Assembly (NCBI RefSeq): GCF_900241005.1
Contig: NZ_OEST01000005.1
Location: 297,862 to 361,861 of the forward strand
Origin: Bacteroides cutis
Lineage (GTDB): Bacteria; Bacteroidota; Bacteroidia; Bacteroidales; Bacteroidaceae
DNA length: 64,000 bases
Reading direction: 5' to 3'
Both the position numbers and the translations under genes were made by a program. This document shows, one piece after another, positions 29,184 through 37,955 of this stretch; within the stretch, counting starts at the first letter, position 1, and each line of letters begins with the position of its first letter. The notes under the pieces are model-generated. The model made no database searches, was not told the origin of the DNA, and was given only the letters and a program-made list of their open reading frames with translations.

Positions 29184-29202
29184 CAAAAAAAAGGAGGGAA
29201 AT

Positions 29203-29799
29203 ATGTTTTCAGCATTTAATTGGCAACAGATGACCAGTGCATTTATCGTGCTGTTTGCTGTGATAGATATCATTGGTTCTATTCCTATTATAATCAATTT
29301 AAAGGAGAAGGGGAAAAATGTAAATGCACTCAAAGCAACATTAATTTCGTTTGCATTGCTGATAGGTTTCTTTTATGCAGGCGATATGATGCTGAAATTA
29401 TTTCATGTGGATATAGAGTCGTTTGCGGTGGCAGGTGCGTTTGTTATCTTTTTGATGTCGTTGGAAATGATTCTTGATATTGAAATCTTTAAAAACCAGG
29501 GTCCCATTAAGGAAGCTACCTTGGTACCTTTAGTGTTCCCGCTATTGGCTGGAGCCGGCGCTTTCACCACTTTGTTATCGCTTCGTGCTGAATATGCGAG
29601 TGTTAATATCATCATTGCATTGGTTCTGAATATGATATGGGTATATTTTGTTGTCAGCATGACCGGACGTGTGGAGCGCTTCTTGGGAAAAGGGGGTATC
29701 TATATCATTCGCAAGTTCTTCGGTATTATATTGCTGGCTATCTCTGTCAGACTATTTATGGCGAATATCTCGTTGTTGCTCGAAACACTGCAAAAGTAG
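29203..29799 (+). CDS. MarC/UPF0056-family membrane protein
   Basis: The 198-residue protein begins MFSAFNWQQMTSAFIVLFAVIDIIGSIPI and has about six membrane helices, with the MarC signatures FAVIDIIGSIPI and FPLLAGAGAFTTLLSL. The family was once linked to multiple antibiotic resistance, but its function is unsettled. The start at 29203 is supported by an upstream Shine-Dalgarno-like AAGGAGGG and by a complete promoter that lies within the longer reading. Confidence 0.9.
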   Translation: MFSAFNWQQMTSAFIVLFAVIDIIGSIPIIINLKEKGKNVNALKATLISFALLIGFFYAGDMMLKLFHVDIESFAVAGAFVIFLMSLEMILDIEIFKNQGPIKEATLVPLVFPLLAGAGAFTTLLSLRAEYASVNIIIALVLNMIWVYFVVSMTGRVERFLGKGGIYIIRKFFGIILLAISVRLFMANISLLLETLQK

Positions 29800-29918
29800 A
29801 GGGTGAACTTTGTTTTTCTAACAAAAATAAATGTATTTTCGTTATATTGATGCGTAAAAATAAAATCTATTAATTTATTTTTTATATCTTCGTCTCGTAA
29901 ATATCTAGTATATCACTG

Positions 29919-32408
29919 ATGAGGCGAATCAAATATTCTTTTTCAACTATCTTGTTATTGTTTTCTGTCTGTGTATACGGACAATATTTTAAGAAATTGG
30001 GAATGGAAGATGGACTTTCCAATCCCTCTGTATTAGCTATTTATCAGGATATTTTAGGGAGAATATGGTTTGGGACGAATGAGGGTATCAATGTATATGA
30101 TGGTAAGCAGATTTACAAATATATATCTTATGATGTTGTAGAGGGGCAGTTTCATAAAGAGAAACTTATCAATGGAGAGATTAATCAGATTGTAGGTGAT
30201 GATGAGGGGAATATCTTTATACGCAATAATGGGACATTGATTAAATATGATATTCGAAAAGAAAGTCTTAGAGAGTTACGTTCTTCCAATATTGGTGCTT
30301 TAGCCGTAATTAAAGGAAAAGTATGGTGTGCTGTCCGTGATTCACTATTCAAGTATGATGCTGATACTGATTCTTTATGTTTCTTTCGTGAAATAAATAC
30401 TTCCTACATTTGGTGTATCGAAGAGATGTCAGATAAACTTTGGATTGGAACTGCCAAAGGGCTTTATGCGCTGGAAGACGATACTGTTAAGTGTGTATTG
30501 CCCGACGTCGAAATATTTAAGTTATTCGTTAGTAGTCGTAATGAATTATGGATAGCTTCCCGTATGAAAGGGTTATATAAAATCGGCAGAGATGGAATAT
30601 TGAAGAAGGAGTTGCATTCTCCTACGCGTGTTGTTAGTGAACAGATACGCGATTTCATTGAAGACGATCAGCAAAATATATGGTTTGGTACTTTTGAGGG
30701 GCTACAAGTTTATAATCCCTATTCTGATACTTATTCTGTTTATCGTCCAAGTGCTTATCCGGGTTCTTTGGAGCATCAATCTGTTTTTTCTCTTTATAAA
30801 GATAGGCAGGGTACCATTTGGATAGGGACTTATTACGGAGGTGTCAATTATTTTAATAAGTCGAAGGATATATTTCATTATTATCCATATAGTAAATTGA
30901 ACAAAGATGGTTTGAGCTTTCCGATTGTCGGGCAAATGGTTGAAGATAAGGATCGTAATCTTTGGATATGTACGGATGGAGGAGGAGTGAACTGTTTGGA
31001 TAGAAAGACCGGTACTTTTACATATTATATGGCATCCGGTATAAATTCCATTTTGCACAATAATACTAAGAGCATAACTTATGATGATAAGCGTGACCAA
31101 ATATATATTGGTACTTATACGGGAGGTGTTAGCCGATATGACCGGAAAAGTAGAAAATTCTATAACTATCTTACAGATTATGAACGGACAAAAAACGGAC
31201 CGAATAGAATAATATATCATGTCTTGTTTAAAGACAATTGGTTGTATGTATCTGCACGTAATGGTTTTTGGAGGTTAAATCCTGAAACAAATGAATTTCA
31301 ACTGATCAATAAGAATAGACTCTATCTGACATTTGAAATAGATTCTCGTGGATATATTTGGTTGACTGCCGATTATAATCTGTATCGGATGAAGATTGGA
31401 GAATGGACACGGGTAGAGCGAATTAATATAGAAAAGATTGCGGAACGGAAAGCCAAGATAACCAGAATTATGGAAGCGACCGACGGAATGGTTTATGTTT
31501 CGACTTTAGGAAATGGTATCTTTACCTATAATTATGAAACAAAGGAGTGGAAACATCATACAGCGAAACAAGATAATCTGATAAGTGATTTTTGCTATAA
31601 TATGGTAGAAACGCCCAAGAATAATATATTGATAACTAGCGATAGAGGTATTTCTCTTTATTCTCCTTTTAATAATTCCATATACTCGATTGAATTAGGA
31701 CTTAAAGGAGGAATATCTGCCGTGACGGATGGTTGTGGTGTATGGACAGCTTCCGATGACTTGATTTATATTGGAGGAGTAGACGGTATGATTTCTTTCA
31801 GAGAGAAAGATCTGTATTTGGAAAGTGAAAGTCATACAGAATTCTATTTTTCCAATCTTCATATTAATAATGCTATAGTACGTCCTGGGGATAAATCGGG
31901 AGTACTGTCACAGGCATTACCTTTTACAAATTCCCTTGATCTGGCATATCATCAAAATAATCTTATGATTGATTTCTCTAGTTCCAATTATGTGGAACAT
32001 GAAAGAAATGTCAGATTTCAGTATAAACTGGAAGGCTTTGATAAAGAGTGGATTTCTACAGATCAGTTACGAATTGGCTATACTAATTTGGCTCCGGGAA
32101 ACTATGTGTTGAAAGTACGTGAATCAAAAAGTAAGATATTAGGAAAAGGATATAAAGAAATAGCTCTTGATATTAAGATACACCATCCATGGTTCGCTAC
32201 GTTTTGGGCATTTTTGGTGTACTTGATAATCATGGCGATCATTATTTATGTCTTCTGGAAAATAAGGACTGGGCATCGGCTCTTGGCATTGTCATTGGCT
32301 AAAGAAAAAGATGAAAAAGAACGGATAGAAGAATTGAATAAGATGAAGCTTCGTTTCTTTGCCAATAAACAAACAGACATATTAAAGATGAAAATAAAAT
32401 CCAAATAA
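29919..32408 (+). pseudogene. truncated hybrid two-component sensor (propeller + Y_Y_Y + TM, kinase lost)
   Basis: The 829-residue reading has a signal peptide, two-component-regulator propeller repeats (for example GLSNPSVLAIYQDILGRIWFG, DRQGTIWIGTYYGGV, DRNLWICTDGGGV), a Y_Y_Y domain (about 670-755, FQYKLEGFDKEWI) and one membrane helix (about 757-780). A short linker ends KMKLRFFAN. In intact Bacteroides hybrid sensors this point runs straight into the histidine-kinase H-box (NISHEFRTPL-like), but here foreign codons and a stop follow. Full proteins are about 1300-1400 residues. The break coincides with the left end of the mobile element, so the rest was separated by integration. Confidence 0.85.
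32353..32362 (+). other. putative left attachment site (attL) of the conjugative element
   Basis: GTTTCTTTGC matches the CTnDOT-type integration target GTAnnTTTGC at all fixed positions but one. Sensor-gene homology ends within a few bases after it (FFAN), and the element's integrase begins 225 bases to the right. The word TCGTTTCTTT, overlapping this site at 32351-32360, recurs at 32450-32459 inside the element and may be an arm-type site. Confidence 0.6.
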
Positions 32409-32545
32409 GTACAAGTAAATAGGCTTTATATCAGACATTTATAAAGAAATCGTTTCTTTCAGTTGTTTTCGCTATTTTCTGTTAATTAGTTCTTTTTGGG
32501 TACATTTTTGTTCCTTGTTTGTTTCTTGATTTCGGTTTTAATTCG

Positions 32546-32553
32546 TACATTTG
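32546..32553 (+). promoter_or_regulatory. -7 promoter element for the integrase
   Basis: TACATTTG followed by C, 33 bases before the integrase ATG, is an exact -7 consensus match. A CTTG at 32525-32528 sits 17 bases upstream. Confidence 0.65.
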
Positions 32554-32586
32554 CATACGAAAAAGAACGAATGAAAGAATACGATT

Positions 32587-33717
32587 ATGCCACGAATAAA
32601 GAAGCCTAAAAAAGTAAAAGAGCCCATCCGTCTTCGGATGAAGGATTTGTCCGATGGCAGCAAAAGTCTGTATCTGGATATATACCGCAATGGCAAGCGG
32701 ACATATGAGTACCTGAAGCTGTATCTTATCCCGGGAACGGACAACAATACCCGTCGGCAGAATGAAATAACAATGGCCGCTGCGAATGCCATCAAGTCGA
32801 AACGCATTATCGAACTGACCAGCGGCGAAGCCGGTATCGTGAACCATACAGATAAGGTTTATCTGCTGGACTGGATGCAAACCTATTTGGAGTACCAAGA
32901 GAAACGCGACAAGAAAGGCATCGGTCAAATCAAGGCCGTTACCCATATCCTGAAAGAATATGCAGGGGAAAGGTTTTTGTTGGATCGGGTTGACCTCGCT
33001 TTTTGCCAAGGCTATATCGACTACATGCTGACGACCTTCCGCCCTAAAGGAAAGCCGATAGCAGCATCTACACGCAATACCTATTATCAGATATTCAACG
33101 GTGCCCTGAACGCTGCCGTCCGGGCTAAACGGTTGTTGAGAAATCCGTTTAATGAAATGGAAAAATCGGAGAAGCCCAAAATGCCGGAGAGCGTGCGGTC
33201 CTATATGACCATCGAAGAGGTACGGGCGTTGATTGCCACTCCGGTACAGGATGGGAGGGTTAAAAACGCCTATCTGTTTTCCTGCTTCTGCGGACTGCGT
33301 ATCAGCGATATTGTCGGCCTGAAATGGAAGAATGTCTTTGTCGATAACGGCCAATACCGTCTGGCGGTGGCTATGCAGAAGACCAAAGAACCGATTTACC
33401 TGCCACTCTCCAACGAGGCGTTGAAGTGGATGCCGGAGCGTGAGGACAAGGCGGCGGATGACCATGTGTTCAGCTTGCCTTCAAACATCAACCAGTATCT
33501 CAAGCCGTGGGCCGAAGCGGCCGGAATCACCAAGCGTTTTACTTTTCACACGGCCCGGCACACATTCGCGACCATGATGCTGACGCTCGGTGCGGATCTC
33601 TATACCGTATCGAAGCTGCTTGGTCATACCTCCGTGAGAATGACACAGGTGTACGCCAAAATCATCAACCAGAAAAAAGACGAAGCAGTCAATTTGGTCA
33701 ACGGGCTATTCGACTGA
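32587..33717 (+). CDS. tyrosine-family site-specific integrase
   Basis: The 376-residue recombinase would excise and integrate the element. It has an N-terminal arm-binding region, a SAM-like core-binding domain (about 90-190) and a catalytic domain with R238 (CFCGLRISDI), a lysine near 265-267 (KTKEP), H321 and R324 (HTARHTF), H347 (LLGHTS) and nucleophile Y356 (QVYAKI). All catalytic residues are present. It sits next to the putative attL, as intDOT does in CTnDOT. Confidence 0.94.
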   Translation: MPRIKKPKKVKEPIRLRMKDLSDGSKSLYLDIYRNGKRTYEYLKLYLIPGTDNNTRRQNEITMAAANAIKSKRIIELTSGEAGIVNHTDKVYLLDWMQTYLEYQEKRDKKGIGQIKAVTHILKEYAGERFLLDRVDLAFCQGYIDYMLTTFRPKGKPIAASTRNTYYQIFNGALNAAVRAKRLLRNPFNEMEKSEKPKMPESVRSYMTIEEVRALIATPVQDGRVKNAYLFSCFCGLRISDIVGLKWKNVFVDNGQYRLAVAMQKTKEPIYLPLSNEALKWMPEREDKAADDHVFSLPSNINQYLKPWAEAAGITKRFTFHTARHTFATMMLTLGADLYTVSKLLGHTSVRMTQVYAKIINQKKDEAVNLVNGLFD

Positions 33718-33837
33718 TGTAGTTATACATGTCAAATTCAATTTACAGGTAAATATTTCCGGCTTTTCTCCGACTTTTCAAATAGTCGAAGTAATGCCAC
33801 TATTATAATAAGTATAAACCCATAAAAACAATTCGAC

Positions 33838-34619
33838 ATGAAAGGACAAAACAACAGGTCCTCTCTTTTTTTGAAGGGAGACCACATCTGCACCACTTCG
33901 CTACGGAACAGGATGTAGCGGAAGAATTTTACGAATTGCTCTCCGAAGCGAGGGAGCTTTATCTTCAAGACGTCATGGCAGGCGGCAAACGGTATGGCCG
34001 CTATGTGGATGACTTTATAAACAGTCACCGGTACATCGACTGCAACAGTGCGGTTTGCAGGAATTGCCATGAAATGAACATCCATATCATCAGAGGGCTG
34101 TTGATCGATTGCACAAGTCTCGTCAAAAGCCTCTTTACCGCAGAAACATTTTCTTTCGAGGAGTGCATGGCCTTGAAACGAAAGTACGACATTGCCGGAG
34201 TATGGTTCGGCTCTTCACGTATAGAAGATTCCAGAAACGATCCACCTCTCTCCTTCGGTTGTAATTTTTCCCGTGAACAGATGACAGGTATTGTGGCTTG
34301 CGCCAACGCTTATCATCTGTTTTGCGTTTCCACACTCCGCATCGAGGACATGGAAGCGCTTTTTGCCTGCAAGAAGGGCTTCTGCATACGTGTGAACAAT
34401 ATCCGCCATGTGGCGGTCCTGTTCGACGCGTTGCTCGAAAACACCTTCATCCTGCCTCACTGGCAGTCGGTTCTCGACAAGGGGCGGTTCCTGTTGTCCA
34501 AAGACGGCACAAGATACGTTACCGCTTCAAGCCTCTCGTCCGCCCTGTCTGCGGCGAGGAACAACATTACATCGGCAAACCTCGGCATACGAAAAGCCGT
34601 CAGCCGACTGAAAATATAA
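33838..34619 (+). CDS. unknown ICE protein with a frameshift at a 7-T tract
   Basis: Reading from ATG 33838 gives MKGQNNRSSLF and then runs into a T7 tract (33866-33872), after which that frame stops at once. One base back, the frame continues as FEGRPHLHHFATEQDVAEEFYELLSEARELYLQDV and then 227 more residues to 34619. The two parts join smoothly if the ribosome or polymerase slips by -1 on the T run, giving about 260 residues. Otherwise it is a one-base deletion. The product is cysteine-containing, soluble and without motifs I recognise. It occupies the place where related elements carry regulators such as RteC, but I see no RteC likeness. Confidence 0.6.
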
Positions 34620-34670
34620 CACGAAGTGCCAAAAAGCCAAGTATGTGAAAGATAAAACAGTGACAATTGC

Positions 34671-34693
34671 CGTGATACGTGCATAGTATCACG
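34671..34693. repeat. 8-bp inverted repeat after the frameshifted gene
   Basis: CGTGATAC (34671-34678) and GTATCACG (34686-34693) form a perfect stem with a 7-base loop about 50 bases after the stop. There is no T-tract, so it is a weak terminator or a protein site. Confidence 0.5.
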
Positions 34694-34725
34694 CCGGTAT
34701 TTCCGGCTGTCCGGTTCACATCACA

Positions 34726-34763
34726 TAACTTTGACCTCCGTTAGCGCGCTGCATAACGGAGGT
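34726..34763 (+). promoter_or_regulatory. promoter -7 element joined to a 10-bp palindrome (putative operator)
   Basis: TAACTTTG (34726-34733) is an exact -7 element. Directly after it come ACCTCCGTTA (34734-34743) and, 10 bases on, its exact complement TAACGGAGGT (34754-34763). The palindrome would cover the first 30 transcribed bases of the HTH gene at 34788. It could be an operator, plausibly for the HTH protein itself, or a leader hairpin that hides the GGAGGT. Confidence 0.65.
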
Positions 34764-34787
34764 AACTCTCCATTGTCTAATTTTAAC

Positions 34788-35192
34788 ATGTATTTTATGC
34801 AAAACAGAACAACATTCATGGAGCGGTTGAGCGAACGGCTGACCGCCATAGAAGCGGTTCTCAAGAAGTTGGAACCGGTGGAAGGTCTGTTGGAGCGTGT
34901 GGCTTTGCTGGAAAATACCATTTACACGACCAAGAAGGTCTTCACTTTTCAAGAGGCGTGCATGTATATCGGCGTGTCCGAAAGTATGTTGTACAAACTC
35001 ACATCGAACAAGGAAATCCCGCACTACAAGCCTCGCGGCAAGATGCTCTACTTTGCGAAGGAAGAGCTGGACGCGTGGCTCTTGCAAAACTACGAACCTA
35101 CGGTGGACGATGCCATGCGTATGGCGACGGAAGTGTCCGCAACCCAACCGTTCTTTAACCAGAAGCGCTATGGAAAACGAAAAAAGAACTGA
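34788..35192 (+). CDS. helix-turn-helix (excisionase-like) DNA-binding protein
   Basis: Starting at ATG 34788 the product is 134 residues. An N-terminal coiled segment (MERLSERLTAIEAVLKKLEP...) is followed by a MerR-type HTH_17 domain (about 47-102) with KKVFTFQEACMYIGVSESMLYKLTSNKEIPHYKPRGKMLYFAKEELDAWL. Such proteins serve as excisionases or regulators in Bacteroides mobile elements. ATG 34797 is an alternative. The last 23 bases overlap the start of the ATPase gene (ATG 35170) in another frame. Confidence 0.88.
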   Translation: MYFMQNRTTFMERLSERLTAIEAVLKKLEPVEGLLERVALLENTIYTTKKVFTFQEACMYIGVSESMLYKLTSNKEIPHYKPRGKMLYFAKEELDAWLLQNYEPTVDDAMRMATEVSATQPFFNQKRYGKRKKN

Positions 35193-36294
35193 CCGTAACT
35201 CGTGGGCGGAGCTGGACGAGAACCGCCTGTCGGATATCCTCACGGCATCGCAAATAAAGGCCACGGACACCTACGAGACTCCGCCCCAGATTATATGGAT
35301 TGACAACTCCACCATAGCGACGCTCGGTAATTTCAGCGCTTCGACGGGTAAGGCGAAGGCGAAAAAGACGTTCAACGTCTCGGCCATCGTCGCCGCGTCG
35401 CTGGCGGGCCGGCAGGTCTTGAACTATCGGGCGCACCTGCCCGAAGGCAAACGCAGGATTCTGTACGTGGACACTGAACAGAGCCGTTTCCATTGCCACA
35501 ACGTGTTGGAACGCATTCTCCGCCTGGCGGGGCTGCCCACCACGACGGACAACGAGAATCTCGATTTCATTTGCCTGCGGGAATACACTCCTGCCGTCCG
35601 TATCGGGGTTATCGACTATGCCCTGCGTCAGAACAAGGGGTATGGGCTGGTCATCATAGACGGCATCCGCGACCTGATGCTCGACATCAACAGCACCAGC
35701 GAATCGGTGGAGGTCATCAACAAGATGATGGAGTGGTCGTCGAAATACGACCTGCACATCCATTGTGTGCTACACCTGAACAAGGGCGACAACAATGTGC
35801 GCGGGCATATCGGTACGGAAATGAGCAATAAGGCGGAAACGGTGCTGGTCATCACCAAAAGTGCGGAGAATCCCGTTATCAGTGAAGTTCATGCGCTGCA
35901 TATCCGCGAGAAGGAGTTCAAACCGTTCGCCTTTTCCGTTGATGACGAAGGGTTGCCGGTCATGGTGGATAACTATTCGTTTGACGGCAGTGTAAGACCG
36001 AAAGCCCGGAGCAGCTTCATGGATTTGTCCATCGAACAGCACCGGGAGGCACTTTCCGCCGCTTTCGGGGACAGGCCCATCAAAGGTTTCGAGAACGTGC
36101 TGCAGGCCCTCATGGCTTCCTATGAGGCTATCGGGTTCAAACGGGGACGCAGCGTCATGATAAAACTGCTGCAATACCTGACGGAAAACCTGAAGCTGAT
36201 CGTCAAACGGGACAAGCTCTTTTATTACGATGTGACCCCGACCGAAGCCCTGCTTTTCGACGAAGAATGCGAGGAAGCGGAAGGTGAAAAATAA
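35170..36294 (+). CDS. RepA/KaiC-like AAA ATPase of mobile elements
   Basis: The 374-residue protein has a RecA-fold ATPase core. Its Walker A region has the unusual form found in Bacteroides elements (GNFSASTGKAKAKKTF, about 55-70). It is followed by the DTEQ motif (ILYVDTEQSRFH), Walker B-like GLVIIDGIRDLMLDI and HLNKGDNNVRGHIGTE, resembling RepA hexameric helicases. The C-terminal winged-helix-like part (about 280-370) may bind DNA. It pairs with the primase-like gene downstream, so a role in replicating the excised circle or the transferred strand is likely but inferred. ATG 35170 is the start that matches the family. Confidence 0.82.
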   Translation: MENEKRTDRNSWAELDENRLSDILTASQIKATDTYETPPQIIWIDNSTIATLGNFSASTGKAKAKKTFNVSAIVAASLAGRQVLNYRAHLPEGKRRILYVDTEQSRFHCHNVLERILRLAGLPTTTDNENLDFICLREYTPAVRIGVIDYALRQNKGYGLVIIDGIRDLMLDINSTSESVEVINKMMEWSSKYDLHIHCVLHLNKGDNNVRGHIGTEMSNKAETVLVITKSAENPVISEVHALHIREKEFKPFAFSVDDEGLPVMVDNYSFDGSVRPKARSSFMDLSIEQHREALSAAFGDRPIKGFENVLQALMASYEAIGFKRGRSVMIKLLQYLTENLKLIVKRDKLFYYDVTPTEALLFDEECEEAEGEK

Positions 36295-36297
36295 TTT

Positions 36298-36344
36298 AGT
36301 TTACTTTGGTCCGGGTATATATAGGAGAAAAACCAAAGTAAACT
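36298..36344. repeat. 13-bp perfect inverted repeat between ATPase and primase genes
   Basis: AGTTTACTTTGGT (36298-36310) and ACCAAAGTAAACT (36332-36344) flank a 21-base spacer (CCGGGTATATATAGGAGAAAA). It starts 4 bases after the ATPase stop. The right arm is followed by GTTTTTTG, so a terminator is possible. The length of the arms and the AT-rich spacer between two replication-type genes also fit a replication-initiation or regulator site. Confidence 0.65.
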
Positions 36345-36375
36345 GTTTTTTGAAAACAAGTGAAAAGAAAATGAC

Positions 36376-37263
36376 ATGACCATAGCGGAAGCAAAACAAC
36401 TGCGTATCGTGGACTATCTCGCCAGTCTCGGCTACCATCCCCAGAGTGTGATATCAAAACAATACTGGTATCTGTCACCGCTGCGCGATGAACGCACTCC
36501 GTCGTTCAAGGTCAACGACCGGCTCAACGAATGGTATGACTTTGGCGCAGCGACGGGCGGCGACCTTGTGGAACTGGGCAAATACCTGTACCGGACGAAC
36601 AGCGTGAGCGAAGTGCTTGCCTGTATCGGGAGACATGAAAATGCTGCCCCGATACAAAGAGTGCGGATTCCGGGGACAACACCCCGTCCCGTCGAAGCTG
36701 ACATGAAGGACGTGCTCGTCGTGCCGTTGCAGCACCATGCGCTACTCTCGTACCTTCATTCCCGTGGAATCGACGGGGACATCGGCCGCATGTTCTGCCG
36801 GGAGGTCCATTATGAATTACGTAAACGGCGCTACTTCGCTCTTGCCTTCGGCAACGCGGCGGGCGGGTACGAGGTGCGCAATCCTTATTATAAGGGCTGT
36901 ATCCGGTGTAAGGACATCTCTGTCATCAGGCAATCTCATGGTGAAACACAGAACCGTGTTTGCGTGTTCGAGGGCTTCATGGATTTTCTCTCTTACCTGA
37001 CGCTGAAACAGGCGGGTGATGATACGGTCTGCATCGACGCACCTTGTGATTACCTCGTGATGAACTCGGTGAACAACCTGAAAAAAGCATTGGAACACTT
37101 GCAGGTGTACGAGGAAATCCACTGTTATCTCGACAATGATCTCGCAGGGCAGAAAACGGAAGAGACCATCGCCGGCATGTATGGCGGGCGTGTACGCAAC
37201 GAAGCACCCCGTTATCGCGAATACAAGGACCTGAACGATTACCTACGCGGAAAGAAACGGTAA
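36376..37263 (+). CDS. toprim/CHC2-like DNA primase of the ICE
   Basis: The 295-residue protein resembles the small primase-like proteins of Bacteroides mobile elements. The N-terminal part has the CHC2-zinc-finger-like context YLSPLRDERTPSFKVNDRLNEWYDFGAATGGD, although the zinc cysteines are missing. The C-terminal toprim domain has the EGFMD glutamate (VCVFEGFMDFLSY, about 196-208), CYLDNDLAG (about 250-258) and a final YKDLNDYLRG. It would make primers on the transferred single strand or the excised circle. Confidence 0.88.
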   Translation: MTIAEAKQLRIVDYLASLGYHPQSVISKQYWYLSPLRDERTPSFKVNDRLNEWYDFGAATGGDLVELGKYLYRTNSVSEVLACIGRHENAAPIQRVRIPGTTPRPVEADMKDVLVVPLQHHALLSYLHSRGIDGDIGRMFCREVHYELRKRRYFALAFGNAAGGYEVRNPYYKGCIRCKDISVIRQSHGETQNRVCVFEGFMDFLSYLTLKQAGDDTVCIDAPCDYLVMNSVNNLKKALEHLQVYEEIHCYLDNDLAGQKTEETIAGMYGGRVRNEAPRYREYKDLNDYLRGKKR

Positions 37264-37288
37264 GGCATCATCGTTACCCTTTCCCTTG

Positions 37289-37316
37289 AAAGCTCTCCTC
37301 CCGGAGGGCTTTTTTT
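37289..37316 (+). terminator. terminator after the primase gene
   Basis: A 10-bp stem AAAGCTCTCC / GGAGGGCTTT (one G-T pair, loop TCCC) followed by seven T closes the replication-gene unit 25 bases after its stop. Confidence 0.85.
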
Positions 37317-37345
37317 ATGCCCGATTTTTCTGCTTCGATACCTCA

Positions 37346-37496
37346 AAGTATGAAATTAAAGTTCAATTTTAGTGTTTCAAACTTATTTCTATGTAATAAA
37401 ATACTGTTTGATATAAAGAGTTTTTGTTACATCAAATATAATATTTTTCTTTGCAACCGTACTTTCAAAGTTCAATTAAAGTTTAATTTCATACTT
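37346..37496. promoter_or_regulatory. control region of the transfer operon: 15-bp inverted repeat flanking a promoter
   Basis: AAGTATGAAATTAAA (37346-37360) and its exact complement TTTAATTTCATACTT (37482-37496) enclose a promoter-like pair, TTTG (37423-37426) and TTTCTTTG (37446-37453), spaced by 19 bases. In addition AAAGTTCAATT occurs as a direct repeat at 37358-37368 and 37468-37478, next to each arm. The paired sites on both sides of a promoter suggest repression by DNA looping or a long leader hairpin. The right arm ends 9 bases before the first tra gene. Confidence 0.7.
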
Positions 37497-37504
37497 AAAA
37501 ACAG

Positions 37505-37954
37505 ATGGGTTCATACTTTATATTCGCCCTTGTACTGACGGTGCTGTACATCGTCTATTTCGCGGTCAATATCATCCGTGACCTGTATGGAAAGAAGGGA
37601 ACGGAGAAGACTGACGAGGAAGTTTTCGACCTCGGTCCGATGGATTCCACGGAAGAGAGTGTCGAGGTTTCGGAGAACGAGACCGGGTTCAAAATCGGAA
37701 ATGAAACATACGGCACGGAGACTGTACCTGCCGCTTCGCCTGCCGCCCAAAACGGCGACACCGGGAAAAAAGATGGAACAGCCAAGGATCGGCTCGAACG
37801 GCTGAAAGCCAAGGCAGAGGCACAGATGGAAAAGGTCGCACCCTACCTGTCCGACGGCTTTACCGACGAAGAGATGTATAAGGCAATGATTTCCAAAGGA
37901 CGCTTGGACAACCGTCCCAGCCTGAAATGGAGACCGGTCAAAGATAAGCTGTAA
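37505..37954 (+). CDS. first transfer-operon gene, unknown membrane-anchored protein
   Basis: The 149-residue protein has one N-terminal membrane helix (about 4-24, YFIFALVLTVLYIVYFAVNII), a long acidic linker and a conserved-looking C-terminal segment (ERLKAKAEAQMEKVAPYLSDGFTDEEMYKAMISKGRL). I do not recognise a named family. One base separates it from the next gene. Its position corresponds to the traA-D block ahead of traE in CTnDOT-type operons. Confidence 0.7.
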   Translation: MGSYFIFALVLTVLYIVYFAVNIIRDLYGKKGTEKTDEEVFDLGPMDSTEESVEVSENETGFKIGNETYGTETVPAASPAAQNGDTGKKDGTAKDRLERLKAKAEAQMEKVAPYLSDGFTDEEMYKAMISKGRLDNRPSLKWRPVKDKL

Positions 37955-37955
37955 G

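Noticed and set aside
33936..34619. RteC-like regulator
   Set aside because: Position would fit, but I see none of the sequence features I associate with RteC.
34897..35169. N-terminal extension of the ICE ATPase
   Set aside because: It is the HTH gene read in another frame and is rich in Arg, Ser and Cys; ATG 35170 gives a family-like start.
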